A stretch of 64,000 nucleotides of DNA from Paenibacillus durus (GCF_000756615.1 NZ_CP009288.1:4588001-4652000), one strand, 5' to 3'; shown: positions 34,203 through 43,135, numbered from the stretch's first letter. Notes: generated by a model from the letters alone, not told the origin. Made by a program: numbers and translations.

Positions 34203-34247
34203 CAAACAGCCCGGCGCACGCATATCGGGCCAGGCTGTTGCAACAGC
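34203..34247 (-). terminator. Candidate terminator after cobA-hemD
   Basis: On the minus strand ACAGCCTGGC pairs with GCCGGGCTGT and is followed by a weak TTGACGTTG tract. A perfect 14-bp palindrome, GCTGTTGCAACAGC (34234-34247), overlaps it. Confidence 0.4.
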
Positions 34248-34323
34248 AGATTATTCATTTTTTTAATTATATACAGCCGAATTTTGCCGAAAAAAACACT
34301 TTTACCAATCCCGGACTACAGCT

Positions 34324-35871
34324 TTACCGGTTCTTCGTTTGCTCGTTCCAACGGCACAACTCATTCACCAGCGAGTCGATCGTGGCCTCCTCCGCCAGCA
34401 ATCCGGGAGTCAGTCCGGCTTCCACTGCCGTCTGCTGCGTGATCGGGCCGATGCAGGCCATCTTGACGTTCTCCAGCAAAGGCAGCGGGTCCGTTAGTCC
34501 CATCCTTTTCAGGATATCGAGAAAATTACGCACGGTGGAGGAGCTGGTAAAGGTGACAGCATGTATCCGCCCCTCTTCCAGCAGCTTCATGAGCTCTACA
34601 TCATCCTCACCGGTAACGATTGTCTCGTACGTATCGATCTCCGTCACCGCAAGCCCCAGCTCAGTCAGCTTCTGCGGAAGCCATTCCCTTGCCAGATCGC
34701 CGCGCGGCAGCAGCGCCTTCTGTCCCGGCAGCAGCCGATCACCATATGCTTCGATCAGCCCTTCCGCCTGGAACCTTGCCGGCAGTTCTTCCGTCATAAG
34801 GCCGCGCTGGGCGAGCGCTTCGGCAGTAGCGGGACCGACGGCGGCGATACGGGCGCGGGACAGGCCGCGAATGTCCGCTTTTAGCTCCGCCAGATGGCGG
34901 AAGAAGAACTCCACTCCGTTTACGCTCGTAAAGAACACCCAATCATATTCCGGAAGCTTCGTGAGCGCCGAGGCAATCGCCTCTCTTTTCTCCGCACTCT
35001 CCGGCATAACCGTCTCGATAACCGGGAATTCGTAAGGCTCTCCGCCCAGTTCCTCAATCCGGTCCACCAGTTCACTGGCCTGGCTGCGCGCCCGGGTGAC
35101 AAGAATCCGCTTGCCGAACAGCGGCAGCTCCTCGGCCCATTTCAGTTCCTCCCGCTGCTTCACCACATCGCCGACGACGATAACGGCCGGCGACCCGAAA
35201 TTCGCCGCCTTCACTTTCTCTTCAATATCGGCGAGTGTGCCAATCAGCGTCTCCTGCTCCGCGCGCGTCCCCCAACGCACCAGCGCCACCGGCGTCTCCG
35301 GCGGGCGGCCGTGCTTAATCAGATTGCTGCTGATATAGCCGATTTTGGCGACTCCCATTAGGAAGACAAGCGTGCCCGTGGCATTCGTTACTTTATCCCA
35401 ATGAATCGAGCGGTCCAGCTTGTCCGGGCTTTCGTGCCCGGTAATAATCGACAGAGAAGAAGCATAATCGCGGTGAGTTACTGGAATGCCGGCATAAGCC
35501 GGCACGCTGATCGCCGACGTGATGCCCGGAACGATCTCGTAGGAAATGCCGTTTCTTCGCAGCAGCTCCGCTTCCTCGCCCACCCGGCCAAAAATCGTCG
35601 GATCGCCGCCTTTTAATCTCACCACAGTCTTGCCCTGAAGCGCCAGATCGACGAGCAGCTGATTAATTTCCTCCTGCTTCATCGTATGCCGGTCCGGAAG
35701 CTTGCCCACATAAATCTTCTCTCCGCCAGGGGGCATCCATTTCAGCAGCCTGGGACTTGCCAGCCGGTCGTAGACCAGCACATCCGCTTTTTTGATGCAT
35801 TCCATGCCTTTGATCGTAATGAGCTTTGCATCCCCAGGGCCCGCGCCCACCAAATACACTTTGCCTGCCAT
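34324..35871 (-). CDS. cobA-hemD: Uroporphyrinogen-III C-methyltransferase / uroporphyrinogen-III synthase fusion
   Basis: A 515-residue fusion. The first half (about 1-250) is a SUMT (CobA) methylase: VYLVGAGPGDAKLITIKG, VRLKGGDPTIFGRVGEEAE, VPGITSAISVPAYAGIPVTHRDYAS is the substrate-pocket region. The second half (about 258-510) is HemD, which closes hydroxymethylbilane to uroporphyrinogen III (FGKRILVTRARSQASEL, FTSVNGVEFFF, AVGPATAEAL, FTSSSTVRNFLD). One polypeptide therefore makes uroporphyrinogen III and draws it toward precorrin-2 for sirohaem or cobalamin. It follows hemC by 9 bp. Such fusions are known in Firmicutes; B. subtilis has separate proteins. Confidence 0.96.
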   Translation of the reverse strand: MAGKVYLVGAGPGDAKLITIKGMECIKKADVLVYDRLASPRLLKWMPPGGEKIYVGKLPDRHTMKQEEINQLLVDLALQGKTVVRLKGGDPTIFGRVGEEAELLRRNGISYEIVPGITSAISVPAYAGIPVTHRDYASSLSIITGHESPDKLDRSIHWDKVTNATGTLVFLMGVAKIGYISSNLIKHGRPPETPVALVRWGTRAEQETLIGTLADIEEKVKAANFGSPAVIVVGDVVKQREELKWAEELPLFGKRILVTRARSQASELVDRIEELGGEPYEFPVIETVMPESAEKREAIASALTKLPEYDWVFFTSVNGVEFFFRHLAELKADIRGLSRARIAAVGPATAEALAQRGLMTEELPARFQAEGLIEAYGDRLLPGQKALLPRGDLAREWLPQKLTELGLAVTEIDTYETIVTGEDDVELMKLLEEGRIHAVTFTSSSTVRNFLDILKRMGLTDPLPLLENVKMACIGPITQQTAVEAGLTPGLLAEEATIDSLVNELCRWNEQTKNR

Positions 35872-35880
35872 TCTCTCAAC

Positions 35881-36843
35881 TCAACCCCTTAGCTCTGCCA
35901 AAATCTTCTCCGCTCCCTTGGCGATCAACCGTCTCGCCGTCTCTTCGCCTACCTGAACCGGATCGGTGCCGATGCAGCTCTCCTTCAATATCACGGCCCC
36001 GTCCGGCGTTCCAACCATACCGGTAAGCGTGATACTCCGGCTGCCAGCCGCCTTCTCCACGCTATCCTCTAAGGTGCTCTCCAGTGTGGCAAAAGCGCCA
36101 ATCGGCACTTGGCAGCCGCCGTTCAGCACGCCAAGAAAACGGCGTTCCGCGGCGACCGTGAGCGCAGTCTCTTCATCATTATACAATGAAAGCAGCCGCC
36201 GCAGCTCGTTATCCTCCACGCGGCATTCGATGCCCAGTGCGCCCTGCCCTACAGCGGGCAGACATTCCTCGGGCCGCAGGTATGCCGTCACACGGTCCTG
36301 CCAGCCCATACGGGTCAGGCCAGCCGCCGCAAGCAGAATCGCGTCGTACTCGCCGCTCGCAAGCTTCCGCAGCCTGGAATCGATGTTGCCGCGCACCGGT
36401 TCGATCACGAGATCCGGCCGCAGCGCCGCCAGCTGGCTGGAACGGCGCAGACTGCTTGTGCCGACCCGCGCTCCCGAAGGAAGATCAGCTAGACCCTGGC
36501 CGCTGCGGGTAATCAGGCAGTCTCTCGGATCGACGCGCCGGGGAACCGCGCCGTTAACCAGACCCTTCGGCAGTTCGGAGGGCATATCCTTCATGCTGTG
36601 CACAGCCATGTCGATCTCCCGTTCCAGCATAGCCTGCTCGATTTCCTTGACGAACAGCCCTTTGCCGCCCACCTTGGACAGCGTAACATCAAGGATGCGG
36701 TCGCCTTTGGTGACGATTTTTTTCACCTCGAACGTAAATGGGAACCCATGCTCCGCGCAGAGCCGCTTCAAATCATCTATTACTTGGCCGGTCTGTGTCA
36801 ATGCCAGCGCGCTTTGTCTGCTGCCTACAATAATCGTTCGCAT
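35881..36843 (-). CDS. hemC: Porphobilinogen deaminase (hydroxymethylbilane synthase)
   Basis: A 320-residue HemC that polymerises four porphobilinogens. It has the N-terminal VGSRQSALALTQTGQVIDDL, SLRRSSQLAALRPDL, the RGNIDSRLRKL segment and the dipyrromethane cofactor cysteine in NGGCQVPIGAFA. The start is the ATG of MRTIIVGSRQ with GGGAGGAA upstream; the open frame extends 31 codons further into the upstream gene without an SD. It begins 4 bp after the sirohaem dehydrogenase stop, suggesting tight coupling. Confidence 0.97.
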   Translation of the reverse strand: MRTIIVGSRQSALALTQTGQVIDDLKRLCAEHGFPFTFEVKKIVTKGDRILDVTLSKVGGKGLFVKEIEQAMLEREIDMAVHSMKDMPSELPKGLVNGAVPRRVDPRDCLITRSGQGLADLPSGARVGTSSLRRSSQLAALRPDLVIEPVRGNIDSRLRKLASGEYDAILLAAAGLTRMGWQDRVTAYLRPEECLPAVGQGALGIECRVEDNELRRLLSLYNDEETALTVAAERRFLGVLNGGCQVPIGAFATLESTLEDSVEKAAGSRSITLTGMVGTPDGAVILKESCIGTDPVQVGEETARRLIAKGAEKILAELRG

Positions 36844-36847
36844 TCTT

Positions 36848-37495
36848 TTATTCCTCCCGATGTTGTGCGATCCAGATCTCAATTTGTTCCGAATCCCATG
36901 CCGTAAAGGCGCCTTCCCTGATTTCGTCAAGCACATTTAATGTCCCGAGCCTTTTCAGCAGACGCTTTCGAACCTCCGGTGACCGTTCCCGCCGCTTGAT
37001 CTCTTGGCGCATTTCATATATAAAATCCAGATAGGCTTCATACTCTTCACCCAGCATTTCTTCCATCAGCTTCATGATTCCTGCGGTGATACCGGGTCCC
37101 GCACCTGAGGTCGAAACCGCCACTGTCAGACGGCCCCGGCGCAGCATGCCCGGCGTAATGAAACTCCCAGCCTCCGCATGGCTGCCCACATTGACCGGCA
37201 CACCCAGACTATCCGCTTCCCGCGCCACTTCCTCGTTAACCGCCCGATCGTCGGTTGCTGCATAGACAAGAAAAGCTCCACGGGCATCCCCGGGAGCATA
37301 GTTGCGGTTCAGCCAGACCACTGACGCGCTGTCCGATAGTTCCGCCAGCTGCGGCGTCAGGGCAGGGCTAATAATCGTTACCGCCGCCCCGGCCTCCAGC
37401 AGCCCCAGCGTCTTGCGCTCCGCAACCTTTCCTCCTCCGACCACTATACAATGCTTTCCCCTGCAATCCAGCATAATCGGCAAATAAACCGTCAT
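36848..37495 (-). CDS. Precorrin-2 dehydrogenase / sirohydrochlorin ferrochelatase-like
   Basis: A 215-residue protein of the CysG-N/Met8 family, which oxidises precorrin-2 to sirohydrochlorin (and in some members inserts iron) on the way to sirohaem. The NAD-binding motif IVVGGGKVAERKTLGLLEAG is at residues 17-37, and the family motif PVNVGSHAEAGSFITPGMLRRG and STSGAGPG follow. It sits between hemX and hemC, so sirohaem synthesis is built into the haem operon together with the SUMT half of the next-but-one gene. Confidence 0.93.
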   Translation of the reverse strand: MTVYLPIMLDCRGKHCIVVGGGKVAERKTLGLLEAGAAVTIISPALTPQLAELSDSASVVWLNRNYAPGDARGAFLVYAATDDRAVNEEVAREADSLGVPVNVGSHAEAGSFITPGMLRRGRLTVAVSTSGAGPGITAGIMKLMEEMLGEEYEAYLDFIYEMRQEIKRRERSPEVRKRLLKRLGTLNVLDEIREGAFTAWDSEQIEIWIAQHREE

Positions 37496-37513
37496 ATAAT
37501 CTCAGCCCCCGCC

Positions 37514-38329
37514 TCAACGATGAAAATCGGACCACGAATTCAGCAAAAAATTTAGGATGATAAATCCGTAGCCCGAGACCGCCCAGCGCGCCATGACAAT
37601 TCCGCTGCTCCGGCCCGATCTTTTAAGAATAAGATAGGATAAGTAAATACCGAGCCCGATAAGCGTGGACAGCACTTTTAAATCCTGAAACAGCGGCAGC
37701 CGCCCTTCGGAAATAATTGAGATCCCGGCCACAATAAGCGACACCGCGAGCAGTGGCGTCCCGGCAAGCACGGAAGTATAAGCATATTTGTCCAGAACTT
37801 CCAGACTTGGCAGACGCCGGACCCGGTCATTCCATTTCTTGTGCTTCAGCCTGGTGTGCAGGAACAGGTACATGATTCCGAACACCGCACCCAGCGTCAG
37901 CGCGGCAAAGCTCAGGTTGGCGAGAATAATATGCATAGCCAGCCAGCCGTGGACCGCTTTCCAGCTCTGAAGCGTATGATCCTCCGCCGTCAGCCACACC
38001 CGGTTAAGGAAAAAAGCGCTGAACCCCGCTACACTGAGCAGCAGAACCGTAAACTCGGAACGCCGCATAAAAGACTGAGCCAGTGAGATCAGCACGATGC
38101 TGAAAGAGAACCAGAACAGAAAATCGTACGGCGTAAAAATCGGCAGACCCTGCACCTCATAAAAGCGTATGCCAAGACCCGCGGACTGCAGCAGGCCGAC
38201 AAAAACAAGAAGCCCCGTGCCTAACCGCTTCCGATCCGGATTCCGCTCAAGGCAATCCAGGAAATAAAACAGCAGGCTCAGGGCATACAGCAGCAGGGCT
38301 GCGTCATATATTCCATTCAGGTAACGTAT
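37514..38329 (-). CDS. hemX: HemX-like cytochrome c assembly membrane protein
   Basis: A 271-residue polytopic protein (about eight hydrophobic segments) of the CcsA/HemX family, with WLAMHIILANLSFAALTLG and SDF-type C-terminus. In B. subtilis HemX lowers HemA levels; here too it follows hemA. The coding similarity runs well upstream of the first GTG (38155): in frame one reads IRYLNGIYDAALLLYALSLL, a typical first helix. The only codon at proper distance (8 bp) from a strong AAAGGAGG is ATA at 38329-38327, so an AUA start is inferred. A CTG nine bases further in has poor spacing. Confidence 0.85.
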   Translation of the reverse strand: MRYLNGIYDAALLLYALSLLFYFLDCLERNPDRKRLGTGLLVFVGLLQSAGLGIRFYEVQGLPIFTPYDFLFWFSFSIVLISLAQSFMRRSEFTVLLLSVAGFSAFFLNRVWLTAEDHTLQSWKAVHGWLAMHIILANLSFAALTLGAVFGIMYLFLHTRLKHKKWNDRVRRLPSLEVLDKYAYTSVLAGTPLLAVSLIVAGISIISEGRLPLFQDLKVLSTLIGLGIYLSYLILKRSGRSSGIVMARWAVSGYGFIILNFLLNSWSDFHR

Positions 38330-38344
38330 ACCGGGGTCCTCCTT

Positions 38345-39733
38345 TTAGAGGCTTGCCGGAGCAAAAGCGCTCTTCGGCAGAGCGGCGTTTCCGCTGCCGG
38401 GCAGCGTGTCCGCCGGTTTGCGGTTTCTCTCGGGAGCGACGCTCCCTTTTTCCGATTCGGACTCAAGCCGGTCCTCAAGTGCAAAGACCTTCGAAAAAAA
38501 CTCAAGCGCCTCGCTCCCGTTCTTATCGCCGGACATCTCTTTGATCACATTGATCGGGTCATGCATCATCTGGTTCACAATACTCTTGGTCAGCCGGCGG
38601 ATAATCTTGCGCTGATGCTCATCCAGTTCAGGCAGCTTGTTGAACAAGCTCTCCAGCGTTTCCTCATGAATGGCGTTTGATTTCTCCTGAAGCGCCCGAA
38701 TGACCGGCTGCACTCCCAGCGTCTTAAGCCACTGCTGAAAATTATCGCTCTCCTCCACAATCAACCCTTCAATCTTCGCGGCTTCGCCGCGCCGCATCTC
38801 CATATTGCTCTCCACGATACCCTCCAAATCGTCAATATCGTACAAAAACACATTCGGAAGCTCGGACGCCGACGGATCAATGTCGCGCGGAACGGCTATA
38901 TCAATCATGAACAGCGGGCGGGACTGCCGGTTCTTCATGCTTTCCGCAATTCTTCCAGCCGTCAGCACATAGCCTTCTGCACCTGTAGAACTGATCACAA
39001 TATCGAACTCTTGCAGACGAGAGGCCGCTTCTTCCAGCGTGCATGGACGGCCCGCGAACTTCTCCGCCAGCTCCGCAGCACGCGCAAGGGTGCGGTTCGC
39101 AACAATCACTTCCGCAGCTCCGCTCGCGTACAAATGCTTGACCGTCAGCTCGCTCATTTTGCCCGCGCCGAGAATCAGCACTTTTTTGCCGGTGAACATG
39201 CCAAAAATACGCTTGCCCAGCTCAACCGCCGCATAACTGACCGATACCGCGCTCTCGCCGATCGACGTCTCGCTGTGGGCCCGTTTGCCTACCGTCACTG
39301 CTTGCTTGAACAGCCGGTTGAACCACGTTCCCGTCGCGCCCTCACTCTGTGCGGTCAAAAAAGCGCTGCGAACCTGCCCCAAAATCTGCGTCTCGCCGAT
39401 CACCATCGAATCAAGTCCACAGGTCACCCGGAACAGATGCTGGACAGCCTGCTCATCCTCATATTTATACATATGCTGTGTAAATTGCTCGTTATTGACG
39501 CCGAACCACTGCTCCATAAAGCTGCGGATAAAGTGTCCGCACATATGATGACGATCCACAACCACGTAAATTTCCGTACGGTTGCAGGTGGCGACGATGA
39601 CCCCTTCCAGCACGCTCTTCGTCCGCATCAGCTGATGAAGCGCTGCCGGCAGATCCTTCTCCGCAAAAGCGAACTGCTCTCTCACCTCGACAGGCGCTGT
39701 ACGGTAGTTCAAGCCAACGGCGACGATGTGCAT
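38345..39733 (-). CDS. hemA: Glutamyl-tRNA reductase
   Basis: A 462-residue HemA that reduces glutamyl-tRNA(Glu) to glutamate-1-semialdehyde, the first committed step to tetrapyrroles. The catalytic Cys50 is in VATCNRTEIYVVVD; the NADPH domain has LILGAGKMSELTVKHL and VANRTLARAAELAEKF, and a helical dimerisation domain follows. The C-terminal ~35 residues are a variable Ser/Pro-rich tail. The first gene of the hemA-X-(sirohaem)-C-D cluster, it has a promoter region with a Per/Fur-like box. Its stop codon overlaps the SD of hemX. Confidence 0.97.
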   Translation of the reverse strand: MHIVAVGLNYRTAPVEVREQFAFAEKDLPAALHQLMRTKSVLEGVIVATCNRTEIYVVVDRHHMCGHFIRSFMEQWFGVNNEQFTQHMYKYEDEQAVQHLFRVTCGLDSMVIGETQILGQVRSAFLTAQSEGATGTWFNRLFKQAVTVGKRAHSETSIGESAVSVSYAAVELGKRIFGMFTGKKVLILGAGKMSELTVKHLYASGAAEVIVANRTLARAAELAEKFAGRPCTLEEAASRLQEFDIVISSTGAEGYVLTAGRIAESMKNRQSRPLFMIDIAVPRDIDPSASELPNVFLYDIDDLEGIVESNMEMRRGEAAKIEGLIVEESDNFQQWLKTLGVQPVIRALQEKSNAIHEETLESLFNKLPELDEHQRKIIRRLTKSIVNQMMHDPINVIKEMSGDKNGSEALEFFSKVFALEDRLESESEKGSVAPERNRKPADTLPGSGNAALPKSAFAPASL

Positions 39734-39839
39734 CTATAAGTTCACCATCCTAGTCTTAATTCGTTGCTGTATATTAGCATTTGCCTAACAAATATTTGTA
39801 TTCCGTAGAATATCAAAATCACATCATATACAATCACTA

Positions 39840-39858
39840 TGTTAAGTATATCACACGA
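39840..39858 (-). promoter_or_regulatory. hemA promoter element with exact copy upstream of hemB
   Basis: A 19-bp sequence (plus strand TGTTAAGTATATCACACGA) identical to 31847-31865. On the minus strand it holds an extended -10 (TGATATACT) about 110 bp upstream of hemA. An inverted repeat GAGACA/TGTCTC lies just upstream (about 39859-39880). Confidence 0.55.
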
Positions 39859-39885
39859 CGAGACATTTCTTTTGTCTCTTTATGA

Positions 39886-39914
39886 ATTATATATGAAATT
39901 AGAATAATTATAAA
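39886..39914 (-). promoter_or_regulatory. Upstream hemA promoter overlapped by a PerR/Fur-like box
   Basis: Minus-strand TTATAA and TATAAT are 17 bp apart. The plus-strand sequence TTAGAATAATTATAA (39899-39913) differs at one position from the Per-box pattern TTATAATnATTATAA and covers the -35 and part of the spacer. In B. subtilis the hemA operon is under PerR control, so PerR regulation is plausible here. Confidence 0.6.
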
Positions 39915-39925
39915 CAAGGAAAAAA

Positions 39926-39957
39926 GTAAAAAATAACCACGGCTATGCATGGTTATC
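39926..39957 (-). terminator. Intrinsic terminator after ysxC
   Basis: Minus-strand ATAACCA pairs with TGGTTAT, followed by six T. Confidence 0.8.
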
Positions 39958-40026
39958 AAGTGTTATAGCTTATAGTTCGCTGAGTTTCATAGTGGCCTGA
40001 CGTTTAAAAAAATAGTCGGGTAACCT

Positions 40027-40653
40027 TTAGCCACGGTTCTCTTTATCTTGTTCTTCTTCTTGCTCTCCGGAAGCAATCCGGCTTTCAATCAACGACCACA
40101 GCTCGTCTCTTCCGAGACCGAGCTCCGAAGAGAACGGAATAAAGCTCTCGCCGGGAAGAATCCCGAGCGTTTCTTTTACAATCTTGATATGCCTTGGCAG
40201 ACGGGTCTTTGGAATTTTGTCCGCTTTGGTTGCGACGACGCACATCGGGATGTCATAGTGTTTCAGCCATTCATGCATCATCCTATCGTCTGCGGTTGGA
40301 GGGTGGCGCAGGTCAACCACGAGCAGCACCAGCTTGAGTGTCTCGCGTTCGGCCAAGTACTTCTCTACCATTTTGCCCCAGGCCGCCCGTTGGACTTTGG
40401 ATACTTTGGCGTAACCGTAACCGGGAAAATCGACATAATACATCGTATCATTAATGCGGTAATAGTTCATGTGCTGCGTCTTGCCCGGGGTGGAACTGGT
40501 GCGGGCCAGATTTTTGCGGCTAATCATTCGGTTAATCAGGGACGACTTCCCCACGTTGGAGCGCCCTGCCAGAGCAATCTCCGGCAAGGCGTCTTCAGGG
40601 TATTGATTCGGGCCGACGGCACTGATAATAAACTCGGCTTTAGTTACTTTCAT
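40027..40653 (-). CDS. ysxC: Ribosome biogenesis GTPase YsxC/EngB
   Basis: A 208-residue small GTPase needed for late 50S assembly. The G1 motif is in ALAGRSNVGKSSLINRM (about 28-44), followed by TSSTPGKTQHMNYY, DFPGYGYAKV (G3) and ATKADKIP (G4). The length is typical, with a short acidic tail. It lies 20 bp after lon, the same order as in B. subtilis. Confidence 0.97.
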   Translation of the reverse strand: MKVTKAEFIISAVGPNQYPEDALPEIALAGRSNVGKSSLINRMISRKNLARTSSTPGKTQHMNYYRINDTMYYVDFPGYGYAKVSKVQRAAWGKMVEKYLAERETLKLVLLVVDLRHPPTADDRMMHEWLKHYDIPMCVVATKADKIPKTRLPRHIKIVKETLGILPGESFIPFSSELGLGRDELWSLIESRIASGEQEEEQDKENRG

Positions 40654-40673
40654 TGGACTTCCTTTCTAAAAAC

Positions 40674-43028
40674 CTATTGCAAACTTTGGACAGCCTGATC
40701 CGCGATCTTGGCCACAAGCGCGTGATGCAGCACCTGATCCATATGAGAGACGGGTACAAATTCCACGTCATTCTTCACGCTCTCGGGAATTTCCTTCAAA
40801 TCCCGCTCGTTATCTTTGGGGAGGAGGATTTTCTTATAGCCCGCGCGATGGGCGGCAAGCGATTTCTCCTTAAGTCCGCCAATCGGCAGCACCCGCCCGC
40901 GCAGCGTGATCTCTCCCGTCATCGCAACATCCTTCGAGACTTGGCGCTTGGTGAGAGCAGATACGAGCGCGGTTGCGATCGTAATGCCCGCCGAAGGCCC
41001 ATCCTTCGGAATCGCCCCTTCGGGGATGTGAATATGAATGTCGTTCTTTTCGTAAAAATCGGACGGGATGCCAAACTCTTCCGCCTTGGAACGCGTATAG
41101 CTGAATGCGGCCTGCGCCGACTCCTTCATAACGTCACCCAGTTGTCCGGTCAAAATAAGCTTGCCGCTCCCCGGAACGACCGTTACTTCAATCAGCAGCG
41201 TATCTCCGCCCACTTCTGTCCAGGCTAAGCCGGTCACTGTACCGATTTGGTCTTCCAGCTCCGCCATCCCGTAACGGTATTTGGCCGTTCCCAGGTAATC
41301 CTTGATATCGGCGGGGGAGATGCTGACGCTCTCCTTCTCTCCCGATACAATCTGCTTGGCCGCCTTCCGGCACAGCGCGGCTACCTGCTGTTCCAGGTTC
41401 CGGACACCGGATTCCCTCGTGTATTCCCGGATGACTGACAGCAGCGTACCTTCCTCAATCGTTAGCTGGCCATCTTCCAGACCGTGATTCTTCTTCTGCT
41501 TCGGCAGCAGGTAACGTCTTGCGATCTGCAGCTTCTCAAGCTCCGTGTAGCCTGGGATGTACAGCATCTCCATCCGGTCAAGCAGCGGACGGGGGATATT
41601 GTGCACGGCATTGGCCGTCGTCACGAACATTACATTCGAAAGATCGAACGGAATTTCCACGAAGTGATCGCTGAACGTATTGTTCTGTTCCGGGTCCAGA
41701 ACTTCCAGCAGCGCCGCGGAAGGGTCGCCGCGGAAATCGGAAGCCATCTTGTCGATCTCATCAAGTAGGAAGACGGGATTGAGCGAACCCGCCGTCTTCA
41801 TGCCCTGGATGATCCGTCCGGGCATCGCGCCGACATAGGTGCGGCGGTGGCCGCGGATCTCCGCTTCATCCCGCACGCCGCCGAGGGAAATGCGGACGAA
41901 CTTGCGGTTCAGGGAGCGCGCGATCGACCGCGCCAGCGAAGTTTTGCCGACTCCCGGAGGGCCGACAAGACAGAGGATCGGGCCTTTTAGCTTTTTGACA
42001 AGCTTCTGGACGGCCAGATATTCCAGCACCCGCTCTTTCGGTTTATCCAGCCCGTAGTGGTCTTCATCGAGCACTTGCTCCGCCTTGGCGATATCCAGAT
42101 CATCCTCGGTGAATTCATTCCAGGGAAGGCTTAGAAGCATCTCCACGTAATTACGGATGACCCCGCCTTCTGCAGAGCTCGCAGGCATTTTCTCAAGCCG
42201 GTCGATTTCCTTGTCAATCTTCTCTTTGACCCGCTCCGGCAGCTCCTTCTCCTCCGCCTGGGCACGAAGTTCCTCGGCTTCACCGGCCCGCCCTTCTTTG
42301 TCGCCAAGCTCTTTCTGGATCGCCTTCATCTGCTCCCGCAAATAATATTCCTTCTGCGTCTTTTCCATCTGCTTCTTGACGCGCTGGTTGATCTTGCGTT
42401 CCAGCTCCAGCACCTCGCGCTCGTTGCCCAGAATATCAAGCAGCTTCTCCAGACGCTTGCGTACGTCGATGGTCTCGAGAATTTCCTGCTTATCCTTGAT
42501 CTTCAGCACAAGATGGCTTGTGATGACATCGGCGAGGCGTCCGGGCTCTTCGATGTCCGATACTGCCGCGAGCGTCTCCGGCGTCACCTTTTTGGATAAG
42601 GTAATATAATGCTCAAACTGGTTCAGGACAGTGCGCATTAACGCGTCGCTTTCCGGATCATCGTCAGGCTGCTCAGGAAGCTCTCGCGCCATGACCTCGT
42701 AATATTCCTCATTATCCATGTAGTGAATGATCTCGGCCCGTTCAACGCCCTCCACAAGCACACGGATCGTGCCGTTGGGGAGCTTCAGCATCTGCCGCAC
42801 ATTCGCCACTGTACCAACCCGAAAAATATCTTCTTGACCCGGCTCTTCAATATTGACTTCCGATTGAGAACAGAGGAGGATCAGATTATCTTCGACCATC
42901 GCTTTTTCCAACGCTTTAACCGACTTCTCGCGACCCACATCCAAATGAAGGACCATGCTTGGGTACACAAGGAGACCCCTGAGCGGCAATAAAGGAAAAC
43001 GACGACCTTTTGTATGTTTGGATACCAT
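40674..43028 (-). CDS. lon: ATP-dependent protease Lon (LonA)
   Basis: A 784-residue LonA. The N-terminal substrate-binding domain starts FPLLPLRGLLVYPSMVLHLD; the AAA+ domain has Walker A GPPGVGKTSLARSI and Walker B VFLLDEIDKM; and the protease domain has catalytic Ser in PKDGPSAGITIATAL and Lys in GGLKEKSLAAHRAG. It degrades unfolded and specific regulatory proteins in the cytosol. I chose the ATG of MVSKHTKGRR, preceded by TTGGAGG; an in-frame ATG 12 codons earlier has no SD. It lies between lonB and ysxC. Confidence 0.97.
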   Translation of the reverse strand: MVSKHTKGRRFPLLPLRGLLVYPSMVLHLDVGREKSVKALEKAMVEDNLILLCSQSEVNIEEPGQEDIFRVGTVANVRQMLKLPNGTIRVLVEGVERAEIIHYMDNEEYYEVMARELPEQPDDDPESDALMRTVLNQFEHYITLSKKVTPETLAAVSDIEEPGRLADVITSHLVLKIKDKQEILETIDVRKRLEKLLDILGNEREVLELERKINQRVKKQMEKTQKEYYLREQMKAIQKELGDKEGRAGEAEELRAQAEEKELPERVKEKIDKEIDRLEKMPASSAEGGVIRNYVEMLLSLPWNEFTEDDLDIAKAEQVLDEDHYGLDKPKERVLEYLAVQKLVKKLKGPILCLVGPPGVGKTSLARSIARSLNRKFVRISLGGVRDEAEIRGHRRTYVGAMPGRIIQGMKTAGSLNPVFLLDEIDKMASDFRGDPSAALLEVLDPEQNNTFSDHFVEIPFDLSNVMFVTTANAVHNIPRPLLDRMEMLYIPGYTELEKLQIARRYLLPKQKKNHGLEDGQLTIEEGTLLSVIREYTRESGVRNLEQQVAALCRKAAKQIVSGEKESVSISPADIKDYLGTAKYRYGMAELEDQIGTVTGLAWTEVGGDTLLIEVTVVPGSGKLILTGQLGDVMKESAQAAFSYTRSKAEEFGIPSDFYEKNDIHIHIPEGAIPKDGPSAGITIATALVSALTKRQVSKDVAMTGEITLRGRVLPIGGLKEKSLAAHRAGYKKILLPKDNERDLKEIPESVKNDVEFVPVSHMDQVLHHALVAKIADQAVQSLQ

Positions 43029-43099
43029 CGCTTTCGAACCTCCAATCGCTCTCTTGTATGTCATAACTTTTGTATTTTATTCTATCAAAAGCGCCATCA

Positions 43100-43135
43100 A
43101 AACACCAACTGACCGCACATAAGGCGGCCAGTTGG
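43100..43135 (-). terminator. Intrinsic terminator after lonB
   Basis: Minus-strand CCAACTGGCCGC pairs with GCGGTCAGTTGG around a short loop; the T tract (TGTTTTG) is modest. Confidence 0.65.
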
